From Pseudomonas synxantha BG33R (lineage in GTDB: Bacteria > Pseudomonadota > Gammaproteobacteria > Pseudomonadales > Pseudomonadaceae), in NCBI RefSeq assembly GCF_000263715.2, contig NZ_CM001514.1, positions 2,900,936 to 2,964,935 on the forward strand: DNA of 64,000 nt, in the 5' to 3' direction. A program made the translations under genes and the position numbers. Positions 8,362-16,885 of this stretch are shown here, piece after piece (the stretch's first letter is position 1; every line of letters starts with the position of its first letter). The notes under the pieces are model-generated. The model made no database searches. It was not told the DNA's origin and was given only the letters and a program-made list of their open reading frames with translations.

Positions 8362-9641
8362 TGGCCGTGCTCTGTCTGTTTCTGCTGTTGTTCGTGTTCA
8401 TGTTTCTTGGCGTGCCGATTGCGATTTCCCTCGGGCTCTCCGGCGCGGTGTCGATCCTGATGTTCAGCCAGGACTCGGTGAGCTCCCTGGCGATCAAGCT
8501 GTTTGAAACCAGCGACGCCTATACCTTCCTGGCGATCCCGTTCTTCCTGCTGTCCGGTGCCTTTATGACCACCGGTGGTGTGGCTCAGCGGCTGATCGAC
8601 TTTGCCAATGCCTGTGTCGGTCATATCCGTGGCGGCCTGGCGATTGCGGCGGTGCTGGCCTGCATGTTGTTTGCGGCGCTGTCCGGCTCGTCACCGGCCA
8701 CGGTGGCAGCGGTGGGCTCGATTGCCGTGGCAGGCATGGTGCGTTCCGGTTATCCGAAGGAGTTTGGTGCGGGGATCATCTGCAACGCCGGGACCTTGGG
8801 TATCCTGATTCCGCCTTCGATTGTGATGGTGGTGTATTCGGCAGCGACCGAAACCTCAGTGGGCAAGCTGTTCATGGCTGGGGTGATCCCGGGACTGTTG
8901 CTGGGCCTGATGTTGATGATCGCGATCTACATCGTCGCGCGTATCAAGAAGCTACCCGCGCAACCACGGGCGACGTTCCGCGAGTGGCTCAGTTGCGCAC
9001 GCCGGGCGTTCTGGGGCCTGTTGCTGTTGGTGATCATCCTCGGCGGCATCTACAGCGGCATGTTCACCCCCACCGAAGCAGCAGCGGTGGCGGCGGTGTA
9101 CTCGGCGTTTGTCGCGCTGTTCATCTACAAGGACATGGCGCTGCGCGATTGCCCCAAGGTGCTGCTGGAATCCGGGCGGCTGTCGATCATGCTGATGTTC
9201 ATCATCGCCAACGCCATGCTGTTTGCCCATGTGCTGACCACTGAGCAGATCCCCCAGGAAATCACTGCGTGGGTGATCTCGGAAGGACTGACACCGATTG
9301 GTTTTCTGATCATGGTCAACGTGGTGTTGCTGATTGCAGGCAGCTTCATGGAGCCTTCGGCCATTGTGTTGATCCTGGCGCCGATCTTCTTCCCGATCGC
9401 GATGAAGCTCGGGATTGACCCGATTCACCTGGGAATCGTGATGGTGGTGAATATGGAAATCGGCCTGGTTCATCCGCCGGTGGGACTGAACCTGTTCGTG
9501 ACCTCGGCGGTGACCGGGCTGACATTGGGGCAGACCATTCGCGCGGCGATGCCATGGCTGATGATTTTGCTGGTGTTCCTGATCATGGTGACTTACTTGC
9601 CGTTCATTTCCCTTGCGCTTCCGCATTGGCTGGGGATGTAA
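8361..9641 (+). CDS. dctM: TRAP transporter large permease subunit (DctM)
   Basis: A 426-residue protein with about 12 membrane helices, normal for DctM. Conserved segments include FLGVPIAISLGLSGAVSIL, the GSSPATVAAVGSIAVAGM motif in the first half, GTLGILIPPSIVMVVYS, and FTPTEAAAVAAVYS plus VHPPVGLNLFVTS in the second half. It is the sodium-coupled channel subunit that works with DctQ and the binding protein. Synteny with the P. aeruginosa itaconate locus suggests itaconate or a similar diacid as substrate. It is the last gene of the locus; a REP-like hairpin follows directly. Confidence 0.92.
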   Translation: MAVLCLFLLLFVFMFLGVPIAISLGLSGAVSILMFSQDSVSSLAIKLFETSDAYTFLAIPFFLLSGAFMTTGGVAQRLIDFANACVGHIRGGLAIAAVLACMLFAALSGSSPATVAAVGSIAVAGMVRSGYPKEFGAGIICNAGTLGILIPPSIVMVVYSAATETSVGKLFMAGVIPGLLLGLMLMIAIYIVARIKKLPAQPRATFREWLSCARRAFWGLLLLVIILGGIYSGMFTPTEAAAVAAVYSAFVALFIYKDMALRDCPKVLLESGRLSIMLMFIIANAMLFAHVLTTEQIPQEITAWVISEGLTPIGFLIMVNVVLLIAGSFMEPSAIVLILAPIFFPIAMKLGIDPIHLGIVMVVNMEIGLVHPPVGLNLFVTSAVTGLTLGQTIRAAMPWLMILLVFLIMVTYLPFISLALPHWLGM

Positions 9642-9668
9642 GGTGGGGGGGATTTCCCCCTCCCACAT
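9642..9668. repeat. Single REP-like hairpin after dctM
   Basis: GGTGGGGGGGATTTCCCCCTCCCACA folds on itself. It is a solitary REP arm pair at the 3' end of the TRAP operon, convergent with ampC, and may serve as a transcript end. Confidence 0.55.
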
Positions 9669-9686
9669 TTGTTGATTGTTTCGGCC

Positions 9687-10826
9687 TTACTGGTCCATCG
9701 CACTCAAGATCGCATGGGCCACTTTTACCCGCTCGGCATTCGGGTAGTTCTTGTTGGCCAGAATCACCACGCCCATATCCTTGCTCGGCACATACGCCAC
9801 ATACGCACCAAAGCCACCGGTAGAGCCGGTCTTGTTGTACAACACGTTGGCCGGCTGCGCCTGGGCCGGGTTGAGCCAGGTGACCTTGTGCGGCTCCATT
9901 GCCATCGGTGTTGAGTTACCGTCGATCAACGCTTGCAGGGTGATGGGGTAGGGGTAGCGCTCCCAGCCCAGGCCCTGGGTCATGCCGTTCACGGTGTAGT
10001 AGCCCGCGTGGGTGGCGGCGATGGCCTGTTGCACGGGCTGTTCCAGGGTTTGCGGGTGCATGTTCGCAATGACATAGCGGGCGAGGTCCTGGCTGGTGGT
10101 CTTGAGCCCGTAGGCTTCACTGTCCAGGGCGCCGGGGCTGACGCGCACAGGTTTTTGCTGCTTGTCATAGCCTTGGGCATATTGGCTGGCTTTGTCAGTG
10201 CGCACGTTGACATAGGTGTTGGTCAACCCTAGCTTGGGCAGCAGCGTCTTCTCCATGGCAACGTTGAACGGCTGGCCCAGGCTTTGCGCGGTCAGGTAGC
10301 CGAACAGGCCGATGCTGGGGTTGGAGTACAAGCGTTGTTCACCCGCAGCGTAAGTGGGCTTCCAATGCTGGAAGTAGCCCAGCATGGTCGATGCACTGTC
10401 GGCTGCATCCGGAAATTGCAGCGGCAGGCCGCCAGGGGTATAGGTCGCCAGTTGCAGCAGGCTGATGCGATCGAACGCGCTGCCGGCCAGGGACGGCAAG
10501 TACTGGCTGGCTGTGTCCGACAGTTTGAGCTTGCCGATGGCCTGGGCATAACCACCAAGGGTGGCGGTGAAGGTTTTGCTCACCGAGCCAATTTCGAACA
10601 GCGTGTTTTGAGTGACCGCGGCCTGGGTGTCCTTGGCGGCTACGCCGTAATTAAAGTATTGCACCTTGCCCTGGTTCACCACCGCGACCGCAAGGCCGGG
10701 GATGCCTTGCTGTTGCATCAAGGGTTTGATGTTGCTGTCCACGACCTGGCGCATATCGGTGGCGGCCATACAGCCGCCGGATACGAGCAGCAAAGCTGAA
10801 ACCAGGTACTTTGGCTGATATTTCAT
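9687..10826 (-). CDS. ampC: Class C beta-lactamase (AmpC)
   Basis: A 379-residue periplasmic serine beta-lactamase. The signal peptide ends near MAATD (about residue 21). Active-site motifs are all present: SVSK at 81-84 (nucleophile Ser81, Lys84), YSN at 167-169, and KTG at 332-334. DSEAYG near 235-240 corresponds to the omega-loop. Length fits chromosomal AmpC. It is divergent from an AmpR-type regulator at 10958 across a 131-base gap, the standard inducible ampC-ampR arrangement in pseudomonads. It hydrolyses cephalosporins and is normally induced through muropeptides sensed by AmpR (established for the family). Confidence 0.96.
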   Translation of the reverse strand: MKYQPKYLVSALLLVSGGCMAATDMRQVVDSNIKPLMQQQGIPGLAVAVVNQGKVQYFNYGVAAKDTQAAVTQNTLFEIGSVSKTFTATLGGYAQAIGKLKLSDTASQYLPSLAGSAFDRISLLQLATYTPGGLPLQFPDAADSASTMLGYFQHWKPTYAAGEQRLYSNPSIGLFGYLTAQSLGQPFNVAMEKTLLPKLGLTNTYVNVRTDKASQYAQGYDKQQKPVRVSPGALDSEAYGLKTTSQDLARYVIANMHPQTLEQPVQQAIAATHAGYYTVNGMTQGLGWERYPYPITLQALIDGNSTPMAMEPHKVTWLNPAQAQPANVLYNKTGSTGGFGAYVAYVPSKDMGVVILANKNYPNAERVKVAHAILSAMDQ

Positions 10827-10957
10827 GGTGATTCGCTTCCATGTAAAGGTGGCAATGATGATCAGAGCCTGCGCAGGCGTGGCAAATCTAGGTGGATTTT
10901 ATACCCGGAGCAAACGATGATATCTCGCACCAGCCATTAGAAAAATTGGGGTAAGCC

Positions 10958-11830
10958 TTGTTGCGTTCCCATCTGCCCCTCAATGCCCTGCGCGCTTTTG
11001 AAGCCTCGGCGCGCCATTTGAGCTTTACCCGCGCGGCCATCGAGCTATGCGTGACCCAAGCCGCAGTCAGCCATCAAGTCAAAAGCCTCGAAGCGCAGCT
11101 CAATGTCACGCTGTTCAAGCGCCTGCCACGCGGCCTGATGCTCACTCGCGAAGGCGAAACCCTGCTGCCGGTGTTGCGGGAAGCCTTCGACCGCATTGCC
11201 CACACCCTGGGCCAGTTCGAGGGCGGTCACTACCGCGAGGTGCTGACAGTGGGCGCGGTCGGCACCTTCGCCGTGGGCTGGCTATTGCCTCGTTTGGCGG
11301 ATTTCCACAGCCGCTATCCGTTTATTGATTTGCGCCTGTCCACCCACAACAACCGCGTTGATGTCGCTGCCGAGGGCCTGGATTACGCCATTCGGTTTGG
11401 CGCAGGCGCCTGGCATGGCACCGAGGCCTGCCCTCTGCTGGAAGCACCGCTGACGGTGTTGTGTGTGCCGCAGATTGCCGAGCAATTGCACAGCCCGGCC
11501 GACGTGTTGAAGCACACCTTGCTGCGCTCTTACCGGGCCGATGAGTGGAGCCTTTGGTTGCAGGCTGCCGGGTTGCCGGCAGACACCCTGGTGCCGCGCA
11601 GTATCGTGTTCGACTCGTCGCTGGCGATGATGGAGGCCGCCCTGCAAGGCAGCGGTGTGGCCCTGGCGCCAGCGTTGATGTTTTCACGCCAGTTGGAAAG
11701 CGATGTGATCCGCCAGCCGTTCGATGTGGGGATCACGACCGGCAGTTATTGGTTGACCCGTTTGCAATCGCGGGCTGAGACGCCGGCGATGTCGGCGTTC
11801 AAGGGGTGGTTGCAGACGTGCATTGGATAA
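10958..11830 (+). CDS. ampR: LysR-type beta-lactamase regulator (AmpR)
   Basis: A 290-residue LysR regulator. The N-terminal HTH is nearly diagnostic for AmpR: HLPLNALRAFEASARHLSFT then VTQAAVSHQVKSLEAQL. The start is TTG at 10958 with GGGGTAAG upstream; an ATG would lie far inside the HTH, so a non-ATG start is needed. The effector domain keeps LSTHNNRVDVAAEGLDYAIR, the muropeptide-sensing fold. It is divergent from ampC and is expected to bind the 10827-10957 gap, repressing or activating ampC according to the UDP-MurNAc-pentapeptide/anhydro-muropeptide balance. Confidence 0.94.
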   Translation: MLRSHLPLNALRAFEASARHLSFTRAAIELCVTQAAVSHQVKSLEAQLNVTLFKRLPRGLMLTREGETLLPVLREAFDRIAHTLGQFEGGHYREVLTVGAVGTFAVGWLLPRLADFHSRYPFIDLRLSTHNNRVDVAAEGLDYAIRFGAGAWHGTEACPLLEAPLTVLCVPQIAEQLHSPADVLKHTLLRSYRADEWSLWLQAAGLPADTLVPRSIVFDSSLAMMEAALQGSGVALAPALMFSRQLESDVIRQPFDVGITTGSYWLTRLQSRAETPAMSAFKGWLQTCIG

Positions 11831-11848
11831 GAATGTGGGAGGCGACGG

Positions 11849-12736
11849 TTAGGCGAGGTATTTGCGGAACCACCCCAGGGTGCGCTCCCACGCCAGGTTG
11901 GCGGCTGCCTCGTCATACCGCGGCGTTGAGTCATTGTGAAAACCGTGGTTGGCGCCTTGGTAGATGTAAGCCTCATACGTCGTGCCCGCAGCTTTCAACG
12001 CCTGCTCATACGCCGGCCAACCCTCATTGATTCGCGTATCCAGCTCACCGAAATGCAACATGATCGGTGCCTTGATGCGCGGCACGTCTTTGGCCTCGGG
12101 TTGGCGCCCGTAGAACGACACCGCCGCGCCCAGTTCCGGGTAGGCCACCGCCGCCGCATTGGTCACGCCGCCGCCGTAACAGAAACCGGTGATGCCGACT
12201 TTGCCGGTGCTGCTGTCGTGGTGCATCAGCCATTCGATGGCGGCGAAGAAGTCGTTCATCAGTTTGGTCGGGTCGACAGTCTGTTGCAGCGCCACGCCTT
12301 TTTCATCGTTGCCGGGGTAGCCGCCCACGGACGTCAGGCCATCGGGTGCCAGGGCAATGAAGCCGGCTTTGGCCAGGCGCCGGGCCACGTCTTCGATATA
12401 GGGGTTCAGACCGCGGTTTTCATGCACCACCACCACGGCGGGCAGTTTTGCCGCAGCCTTGGACGGGCGCACCAGGTAGCCGCGCACCGTGCCGTTGCCC
12501 TTGGGCGAAGGGTAGGTGATGTAGTCGGCGACGATATCCGGATCGGTGAATTTGACCTGTTCGGCCAGGGCGTAGTTGGGGCTCAGGGCTGCCAGCAGCG
12601 CCGAGGCGGTGAGGCCGCCCAAGGTGAACAGCGCGGCACGGTCGAGAAACTCGCGGCGGTTGATCTTGCCGTGGGCGTAGCCGTCGTAGAGTTCCAGCAG
12701 TTCGGGAGCAAAGTCCTTGGCGGTAAGACGGGGCAT
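11849..12736 (-). CDS. Dienelactone hydrolase family protein with Tat-type leader (YghX-like)
   Basis: A 295-residue alpha/beta hydrolase of the dienelactone hydrolase family. Cys186 lies in GFCYGGG (nucleophile), Asp233 in GELDTR and His264 in GANHGFHND complete the triad, and Glu106 lies in HENRG. Residues 25-58 read as a twin-arginine leader: NRREFLDRAALFTLGG, a hydrophobic core, then ALA before Glu. This matches the YghX-like subgroup, which carries an N-terminal extension of about 60 residues. The natural substrate is unknown. It is convergent with ampR; a stray GTGGGAGGCG REP fragment lies in the 18-base gap. Confidence 0.88.
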   Translation of the reverse strand: MPRLTAKDFAPELLELYDGYAHGKINRREFLDRAALFTLGGLTASALLAALSPNYALAEQVKFTDPDIVADYITYPSPKGNGTVRGYLVRPSKAAAKLPAVVVVHENRGLNPYIEDVARRLAKAGFIALAPDGLTSVGGYPGNDEKGVALQQTVDPTKLMNDFFAAIEWLMHHDSSTGKVGITGFCYGGGVTNAAAVAYPELGAAVSFYGRQPEAKDVPRIKAPIMLHFGELDTRINEGWPAYEQALKAAGTTYEAYIYQGANHGFHNDSTPRYDEAAANLAWERTLGWFRKYLA

Positions 12737-12780
12737 GGGGGCAGTCCTCGATCAGCGGTTGCAGTCACTGTAGACCAGGA

Positions 12781-13275
12781 TCACGCCTCGCGACCATGGG
12801 CGGCTGCGGCCAATTGCCCGGTGTCGACGCGTACGAAAACTGAATCGCCGATGGCCGTGAGCACATCACCGGCGTACACCTCGCAGACCACGCGGCTTTT
12901 GCGCCCGATGTCGCCTTCGACCCGTGCGCGCAGGGCCAGCGGCACGCCCATCGGTGTGGGCTTGATGAATTTGATCCCCAGGTTGCCGGTGACGCAGTCG
13001 ATGCGCGGCAGGCTGCCGGGTTCGCGCTGTTCGGCGCGGTAGTGGTAGGCCATGGCGGTCCAGTTGGAGTGGCAATCCACCAGCATGGCGATCAGGCCGC
13101 CGTAGACCAGGTCTGGCCAGCCGCTGTATCTGGCTTCGGGTTGATGCTCGGCGACCACGTGTACGCCATCTTCGGCCCAGCGGCTCTTGATATGCAGGCC
13201 ATGGGGGTTGCTGCTGCCGCAGCCGTAGCAGATGCCTTCTGGCGCGGTGATGTCTTGGAGAGAAGCGGTGGTCAT
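12781..13275 (-). CDS. PaaI-family hot-dog thioesterase
   Basis: A 164-residue single hot-dog domain protein. CYGCGSSNPHGLHIKSRW near the N-terminus and YSGWPDLVYGGLIAMLVDCHSNW form the active-site helix typical of the PaaI/4HBT thioesterase family. PLALRARVEGDIGRKSRVVCEVYAG is the central beta-strand set. It probably hydrolyses an acyl-CoA thioester, with unknown physiological substrate. It is transcribed in the same direction as the dienelactone hydrolase, 44 bases upstream of it, and separated from the DMT exporter gene by about 50 bases, so the three could share a transcript. Confidence 0.85.
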   Translation of the reverse strand: MTTASLQDITAPEGICYGCGSSNPHGLHIKSRWAEDGVHVVAEHQPEARYSGWPDLVYGGLIAMLVDCHSNWTAMAYHYRAEQREPGSLPRIDCVTGNLGIKFIKPTPMGVPLALRARVEGDIGRKSRVVCEVYAGDVLTAIGDSVFVRVDTGQLAAAAHGREA

Positions 13276-13326
13276 GCAAAGTCCTTGTTATTGTTCAGGC
13301 GACTTCCCTGTTTAGCAGGCCACGCG

Positions 13327-14217
13327 TCAGCGGGCAAACTTCTTCGCCCCGGCCACGCAGCCGATCACCGCGACGGTCACCAGCACCATGCCCAGGCTGA
13401 CCTGCTCATGCAGCAGGCCCGCGGCCAGCGCCAGGCCGAAGAAAGGTTGCAGCAGCTGCAACTGGCCGACTGCGGCAATGCCGCCCTGGGCCAGGCCGCG
13501 GTACCAGAACACAAAGCCGATCAACATGCTGAACAGCGCCACGTACCCCAGGCTCAGCCACGCCGGCAGGCTGATGCCGCTGAGGGTCGAAGGCGCCAGC
13601 AGCAGGCTCAACGGTGCCACCAGCGGCAGCGACACCACCAGCGCCCAACAAATCACCTGCCAGCCACCCAGGCTGCGCGACAGCTTGGCGCCTTCGGCAT
13701 AGCCCAGGCCGCAGACCAGCACCGCCAACAGCATCAACAAGTCGCCTGCAGGGGCGGCGCTCAAGCCTTGGGCAAAGGCGTAACCCATCACCAACAGGCT
13801 GCCCAGGATGGAAAACAACCAGAACACTGGCTTGGGTCGCTCGCCGCCACGCAGCACGCCAAATACCGCCGTGGCCAGGGGCAGCAGGCCGATGAAGACG
13901 ATTGAATGGGCCGAGGTCACGTATTGCAGGGCCATGGCTGTGAGCAGTGGGAAGCCGACCACCACGCCCAGAGCGACGATCACCAAGGGAGCCCATTGCT
14001 GACGGGTGGGGCGTTTTTCCTTGAATAGCCACAACAGGCAGCCCCCCAGCAGGGCGGCGAGGGTGGCGCGGATCATGGTCAGGAACACCGGGTCGAACTC
14101 CATGACCGCCAGGCGCGTGGCCGGCAGCGATCCGCTGAAAATCACCACGCCGATAAAACCGTTGATCCAACCCTGAGTGCTGACATCCAGGGTGCCGAAG
14201 CGGGCGATGCGTTCCAT
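13327..14217 (-). CDS. EamA/DMT-superfamily exporter
   Basis: A 296-residue protein of the drug/metabolite transporter superfamily with ten predicted membrane helices in two EamA repeats. The first repeat begins INGFIGVVIFSGSLPATRLAV, and the second has GLGYAEGAKLSRSLGGWQVI and ALFSMLIGFVFWYRGLAQGG, a hallmark of the second repeat. It is divergent from a MocR-type regulator at 14305 across 87 bases. This pairing is common and suggests that the regulator controls this exporter. Substrate unknown, possibly an amino acid or related metabolite given the aminotransferase-like regulator. Confidence 0.9.
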   Translation of the reverse strand: MERIARFGTLDVSTQGWINGFIGVVIFSGSLPATRLAVMEFDPVFLTMIRATLAALLGGCLLWLFKEKRPTRQQWAPLVIVALGVVVGFPLLTAMALQYVTSAHSIVFIGLLPLATAVFGVLRGGERPKPVFWLFSILGSLLVMGYAFAQGLSAAPAGDLLMLLAVLVCGLGYAEGAKLSRSLGGWQVICWALVVSLPLVAPLSLLLAPSTLSGISLPAWLSLGYVALFSMLIGFVFWYRGLAQGGIAAVGQLQLLQPFFGLALAAGLLHEQVSLGMVLVTVAVIGCVAGAKKFAR

Positions 14218-14304
14218 GACGGTATGTCCGAAAGTGGGGTTGCGTGCGGCTCATCCTAGGGCTGAAGATTAGGACAATCAAAAAATTGTTATGGATACAT
14301 CCCG

Positions 14305-15630
14305 ATGCCCCGTGCGCGCTACAAATTGCTGGTCGATACCTTCGCCGAGGCCATCCGCAGTGGACAGATGCCTGCCGGCGCGCGCTTGCCTACTCATCGC
14401 CAGTTGGCCGCTGAGCATGGCTTGGCACTGGTCACCGCGAGCCGGGTGTACAGCGAGTTGGAAGCCATGGGCCTGGTCAGTGGCGAGACCGGTCGCGGTA
14501 CCTTCGTGCGCGAAATCACCTTGCCGCCGGGGCAGGGCAGCGGGCAGATGACGGTGGCGCCGGGCCTGCTCGACCTGAATTTCAACTACCCGTCCTTGCC
14601 TGGGCAGGCCGAGCTGTTGCGCACGGCGTTGCGCCAGTTGGCGCTGTCGGGCGATCTGGAGGCACTGCTGCGTTACCAGCCCCATGCAGGGCGTGTGCAT
14701 GAGCGCGCCGCCATGGCTCGGCACTTGTTGAACCGAGGACTCACGGTGGACGCCGAGCAGGTGCTGGTGGTCAGCGGCGCCCAGCACGGCTTGGCGGTGA
14801 CCCTGATGACGTTGCTCAAGCCTGGGGATGTGATCGCGGTGGATGCGCTGACCTATCCGGGCTTCAAGGCGCTGGTCGAAACCCTGCACCTGGAAATCGT
14901 CGCCATCCCGGTGACCACGGCCGGCCCGGACCTGGACCATCTGCATAGCCTGTGTCGCCAGCGCCCGGTACGTGCGGTATACAGCATGCCAACCCTGCAT
15001 AACCCGCTGGGCTGGGTACTGAGCCTGGAGCAGCGCGAGCGTTTGGTGGCGATTGCCCGGCAGCACAACCTGATGATCGTCGAGGATGGCGCCTATGCGT
15101 TTCTCGCCGAAGATGCACCTGCGCCGTTGGCGGCACTGGCCCCGGAGCGCACGGTGTATGTGGGTGGGCTGTCCAAGAATGTCGCCGCCGGTTTGCGCAT
15201 AGGGTTTATCGCGGCGCCTTCAGCTTGGGTGAGCAGGTTGGAACGTACGATCATGGCCACCACCTGGAGCGTGCCAGGCGTGATGAGTGCCATTGCAGTG
15301 GCCTGGCTCGAAGACGGTACGGTGGCGCAACTGGAAGCGCAAAAACGCGCGGATGCTCAAGCTCGCCAGGCATTGGCAGCCCAAGTGCTGACGGGCGTGC
15401 GGTATGTCAGCCATCCGTCATCGTATTTTCTGTGGCTGCCATTGGCCGAAGAGGCTCGCGCTGATCAAGTCGCCATGACCTTGCAGCGCGAAGGCATTTG
15501 CGTGTCCACCGCCGAACCGTTCGCAGTCTCGGCCCAGGTGCCCCATGCACTGCGCGTGGCCCTGGGGTCGGTGCCGATGGCGCAGTTGCGTGGGGCCCTG
15601 GAGACGATACGCAAAGTGGTGGCGTGGTGA
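14305..15630 (+). CDS. MocR-type regulator (GntR HTH fused to aminotransferase-like domain)
   Basis: A 441-residue GntR/MocR protein. The winged helix occupies about residues 1-75, with SGQMPAGARLPTHRQLAAEH and GLVSGETGRGTFV. The rest is a fold-type I PLP aminotransferase-like domain, with SMPTLHNPLG (Asn contact), VEDGAY and the PLP lysine in GGLSKNVAAGLRIG. Such proteins sense PLP or PLP-amino-acid adducts and usually act on the adjacent divergent gene, here the DMT exporter. The start follows the in-frame ATG at 14305; an earlier ATG at 14291 is out of frame. Confidence 0.92.
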   Translation: MPRARYKLLVDTFAEAIRSGQMPAGARLPTHRQLAAEHGLALVTASRVYSELEAMGLVSGETGRGTFVREITLPPGQGSGQMTVAPGLLDLNFNYPSLPGQAELLRTALRQLALSGDLEALLRYQPHAGRVHERAAMARHLLNRGLTVDAEQVLVVSGAQHGLAVTLMTLLKPGDVIAVDALTYPGFKALVETLHLEIVAIPVTTAGPDLDHLHSLCRQRPVRAVYSMPTLHNPLGWVLSLEQRERLVAIARQHNLMIVEDGAYAFLAEDAPAPLAALAPERTVYVGGLSKNVAAGLRIGFIAAPSAWVSRLERTIMATTWSVPGVMSAIAVAWLEDGTVAQLEAQKRADAQARQALAAQVLTGVRYVSHPSSYFLWLPLAEEARADQVAMTLQREGICVSTAEPFAVSAQVPHALRVALGSVPMAQLRGALETIRKVVAW

Positions 15631-15637
15631 GCTGTGC

Positions 15638-16063
15638 TCAGTATTTGTAAGCCTGCCGCCCGATCAGTAGCCACTTGCCGTGTTGCTTCTGCCAGATCTG
15701 GAAGTTGTCGATATCGGTTGGCGTGTCCACACCGCTGTTCACCGCCAAGGCATGGAAGTGGTTGCGCACCAGGGCGGTATCGCCGTTAAGGGTGATGGTC
15801 TGGTTCTGCATTTCCAGAGTCTTGAAGGCGCTGGTGTGGGTTTGCAGGTCGGCGATAAATTGCGCCTTGTTCTGCACTTTGCCGCTGGAGTGGCCGTAGG
15901 TGAGCGTGTCGGATGTCAGCGCGTGAAGTTGCTTGACGTCCAGATGCAACATGGCTTGGGTCAGTTGGTCGACTGCCTGGGCCACTTCCTTTTCAGCGGG
16001 GGCGGCGGCGACGTAGCTGGAAAACAGGCACAGGAAGCCGATCAGCACTTTGAGGTTGGGCAT
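15638..16063 (-). CDS. Secreted NTF2-like (SnoaL/DUF4440-type) protein
   Basis: A 141-residue protein with a cleavable signal peptide (KVLIGFLCLFSSYVAAAPAEKE, cut after about residue 19) and one NTF2-like cone domain. It has AVDQLTQAMLHLDVKQLHALTSDTL at the front and ends TDIDNFQIWQKQHGKWLLIGRQ, typical of DUF4440/SnoaL proteins. The ATG at 16063 has AAGGAA upstream and starts the signal peptide; the frame extends further to 16123 without support. Role unknown, probably ligand binding or a small hydrolytic or isomerase activity in the periplasm. A strong palindrome lies 28-49 bases upstream. Its stop is seven bases from that of the convergent mocR gene. Confidence 0.8.
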   Translation of the reverse strand: MPNLKVLIGFLCLFSSYVAAAPAEKEVAQAVDQLTQAMLHLDVKQLHALTSDTLTYGHSSGKVQNKAQFIADLQTHTSAFKTLEMQNQTITLNGDTALVRNHFHALAVNSGVDTPTDIDNFQIWQKQHGKWLLIGRQAYKY

Positions 16064-16090
16064 GGGTGTTCCTTGTTTTTGTTGGGTGGA

Positions 16091-16116
16091 TACGACGATG
16101 TATGTCGTCGTACAAC
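16091..16116 (-). promoter_or_regulatory. Palindromic operator-like site upstream of the NTF2-like gene
   Basis: TACGACGA-TGTATG-TCGTCGTA (16091-16112) is a perfect 8-bp inverted repeat. Read on the minus strand, GTTGTACGACGACATA (16116-16101) is identical over 16 bases to 33006-33021 upstream of the hexuronate-type transporter, in the same orientation to the gene. Probably a binding site for a shared regulator (inference). Confidence 0.5.
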
Positions 16117-16215
16117 CATGCAATAATTTCGGCAGGGAAGGAAAGTGAAATTTTGAGGTGGTCTGAAATGATTCGAGGTTAGAGTGGTAACCAGCACCCC
16201 ATAGCCGAGGTAAAA

Positions 16216-16431
16216 ATGGCTTTTGACTGGCACAGCGACCCTCTCACCCGTGGGACACCGGTGACCCCGAGCTATAAAAACACTCAGAACGTGCGCCGTT
16301 TCATGCGCGAACAGTGCGGGCCGACGTTCAAGTTCAACCGCCCCTTTATGGCGTGGATTCTCAATGGCGTCCCGAAGACTATGGGTGATGTGGTGGACGA
16401 GTGGCAGCGTCGCGAGGTGACGCTGCCCTAA
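16216..16431 (+). CDS. DUF6434-like small protein
   Basis: A 71-residue cytoplasmic protein. Its start, MAFDWHSDPLTRGTPVTP, and the later core YKNTQNVRRFMREQCG then FMAWI..G.PKTMGDVVDEW match my recollection of DUF6434 proteins, sometimes fused to SAP domains in other bacteria. GAGGT six bases upstream of the ATG supports the start. Function unknown. It is monocistronic and divergent from the NTF2-like gene. The repeat element at 16461 begins about 30 bases after its stop. Confidence 0.75.
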   Translation: MAFDWHSDPLTRGTPVTPSYKNTQNVRRFMREQCGPTFKFNRPFMAWILNGVPKTMGDVVDEWQRREVTLP

Positions 16432-16460
16432 GCCATGGTGCTTGATTGCAAATACAGCAA

Positions 16461-16865
16461 AATGTGGGAGGGGGCTTGCTCCCGATGGCGGCCTCAGGGC
16501 CGACCAGGATGTTGGATCAGACTGAGTACATATCCGTTATTGGGGTAACGGCCGCTATGGGTTCCGCCCTTACGGCGGCTCACTTTTGAACAGCACAAAA
16601 GTAAGCAAAACGCTCTTGCCCCACCACTCGGCACCTCGCTCAGGCTCGGTGTGCCCGTAATCCGCCAGTGATTTGGGGGGCCGCCGCCACGCGCCATCCA
16701 TGGCGCGGGGCGGCTAAACCGGCATCCCTGCCGGTTTACCCCCCAAATCCCTGTCGAATTACGGCCAGCGTGGTTTAACGGGGCGCCTGAGATCAAAAGC
16801 AGATCAAGAGCGGCTCGCTTCGTATCGTGGTTACTGTTGGCGACTGCAAAGTTGTGTAGATACCC
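16461..16865 (+). repeat. 0.4-kb dispersed structured repeat, copy A
   Basis: Begins with a REP end (AATGTGGGAGGGGGCTTGCT) and ends GTTGTGTAGATACC. The whole block recurs in inverted orientation at 25133-25544, with roughly nine tenths of positions identical by eye. It contains self-complementary stretches: AAACCGGCATCCCTGCCGGTTT, GCGCCATCCATGGCGC, and a palindrome-like GGATTTGGGGG/CCCCCAAATCC pair around the centre. It fills the gap from 16432 to 16885, and no gene is supported in it. The long minus-strand frame here (16494-16874) is broken by a stop in copy B, so it is unlikely to be a protein. Confidence 0.85.
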
Positions 16866-16885
16866 CTCACACATTTGAATTGCTT

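Noticed and set aside
16494..16874. 126-residue minus-strand frame inside repeat copy A
   Set aside because: The matching frame in copy B has a stop and a six-base insertion, and the sequence is explained by the repeat's palindromes. It is not a gene.
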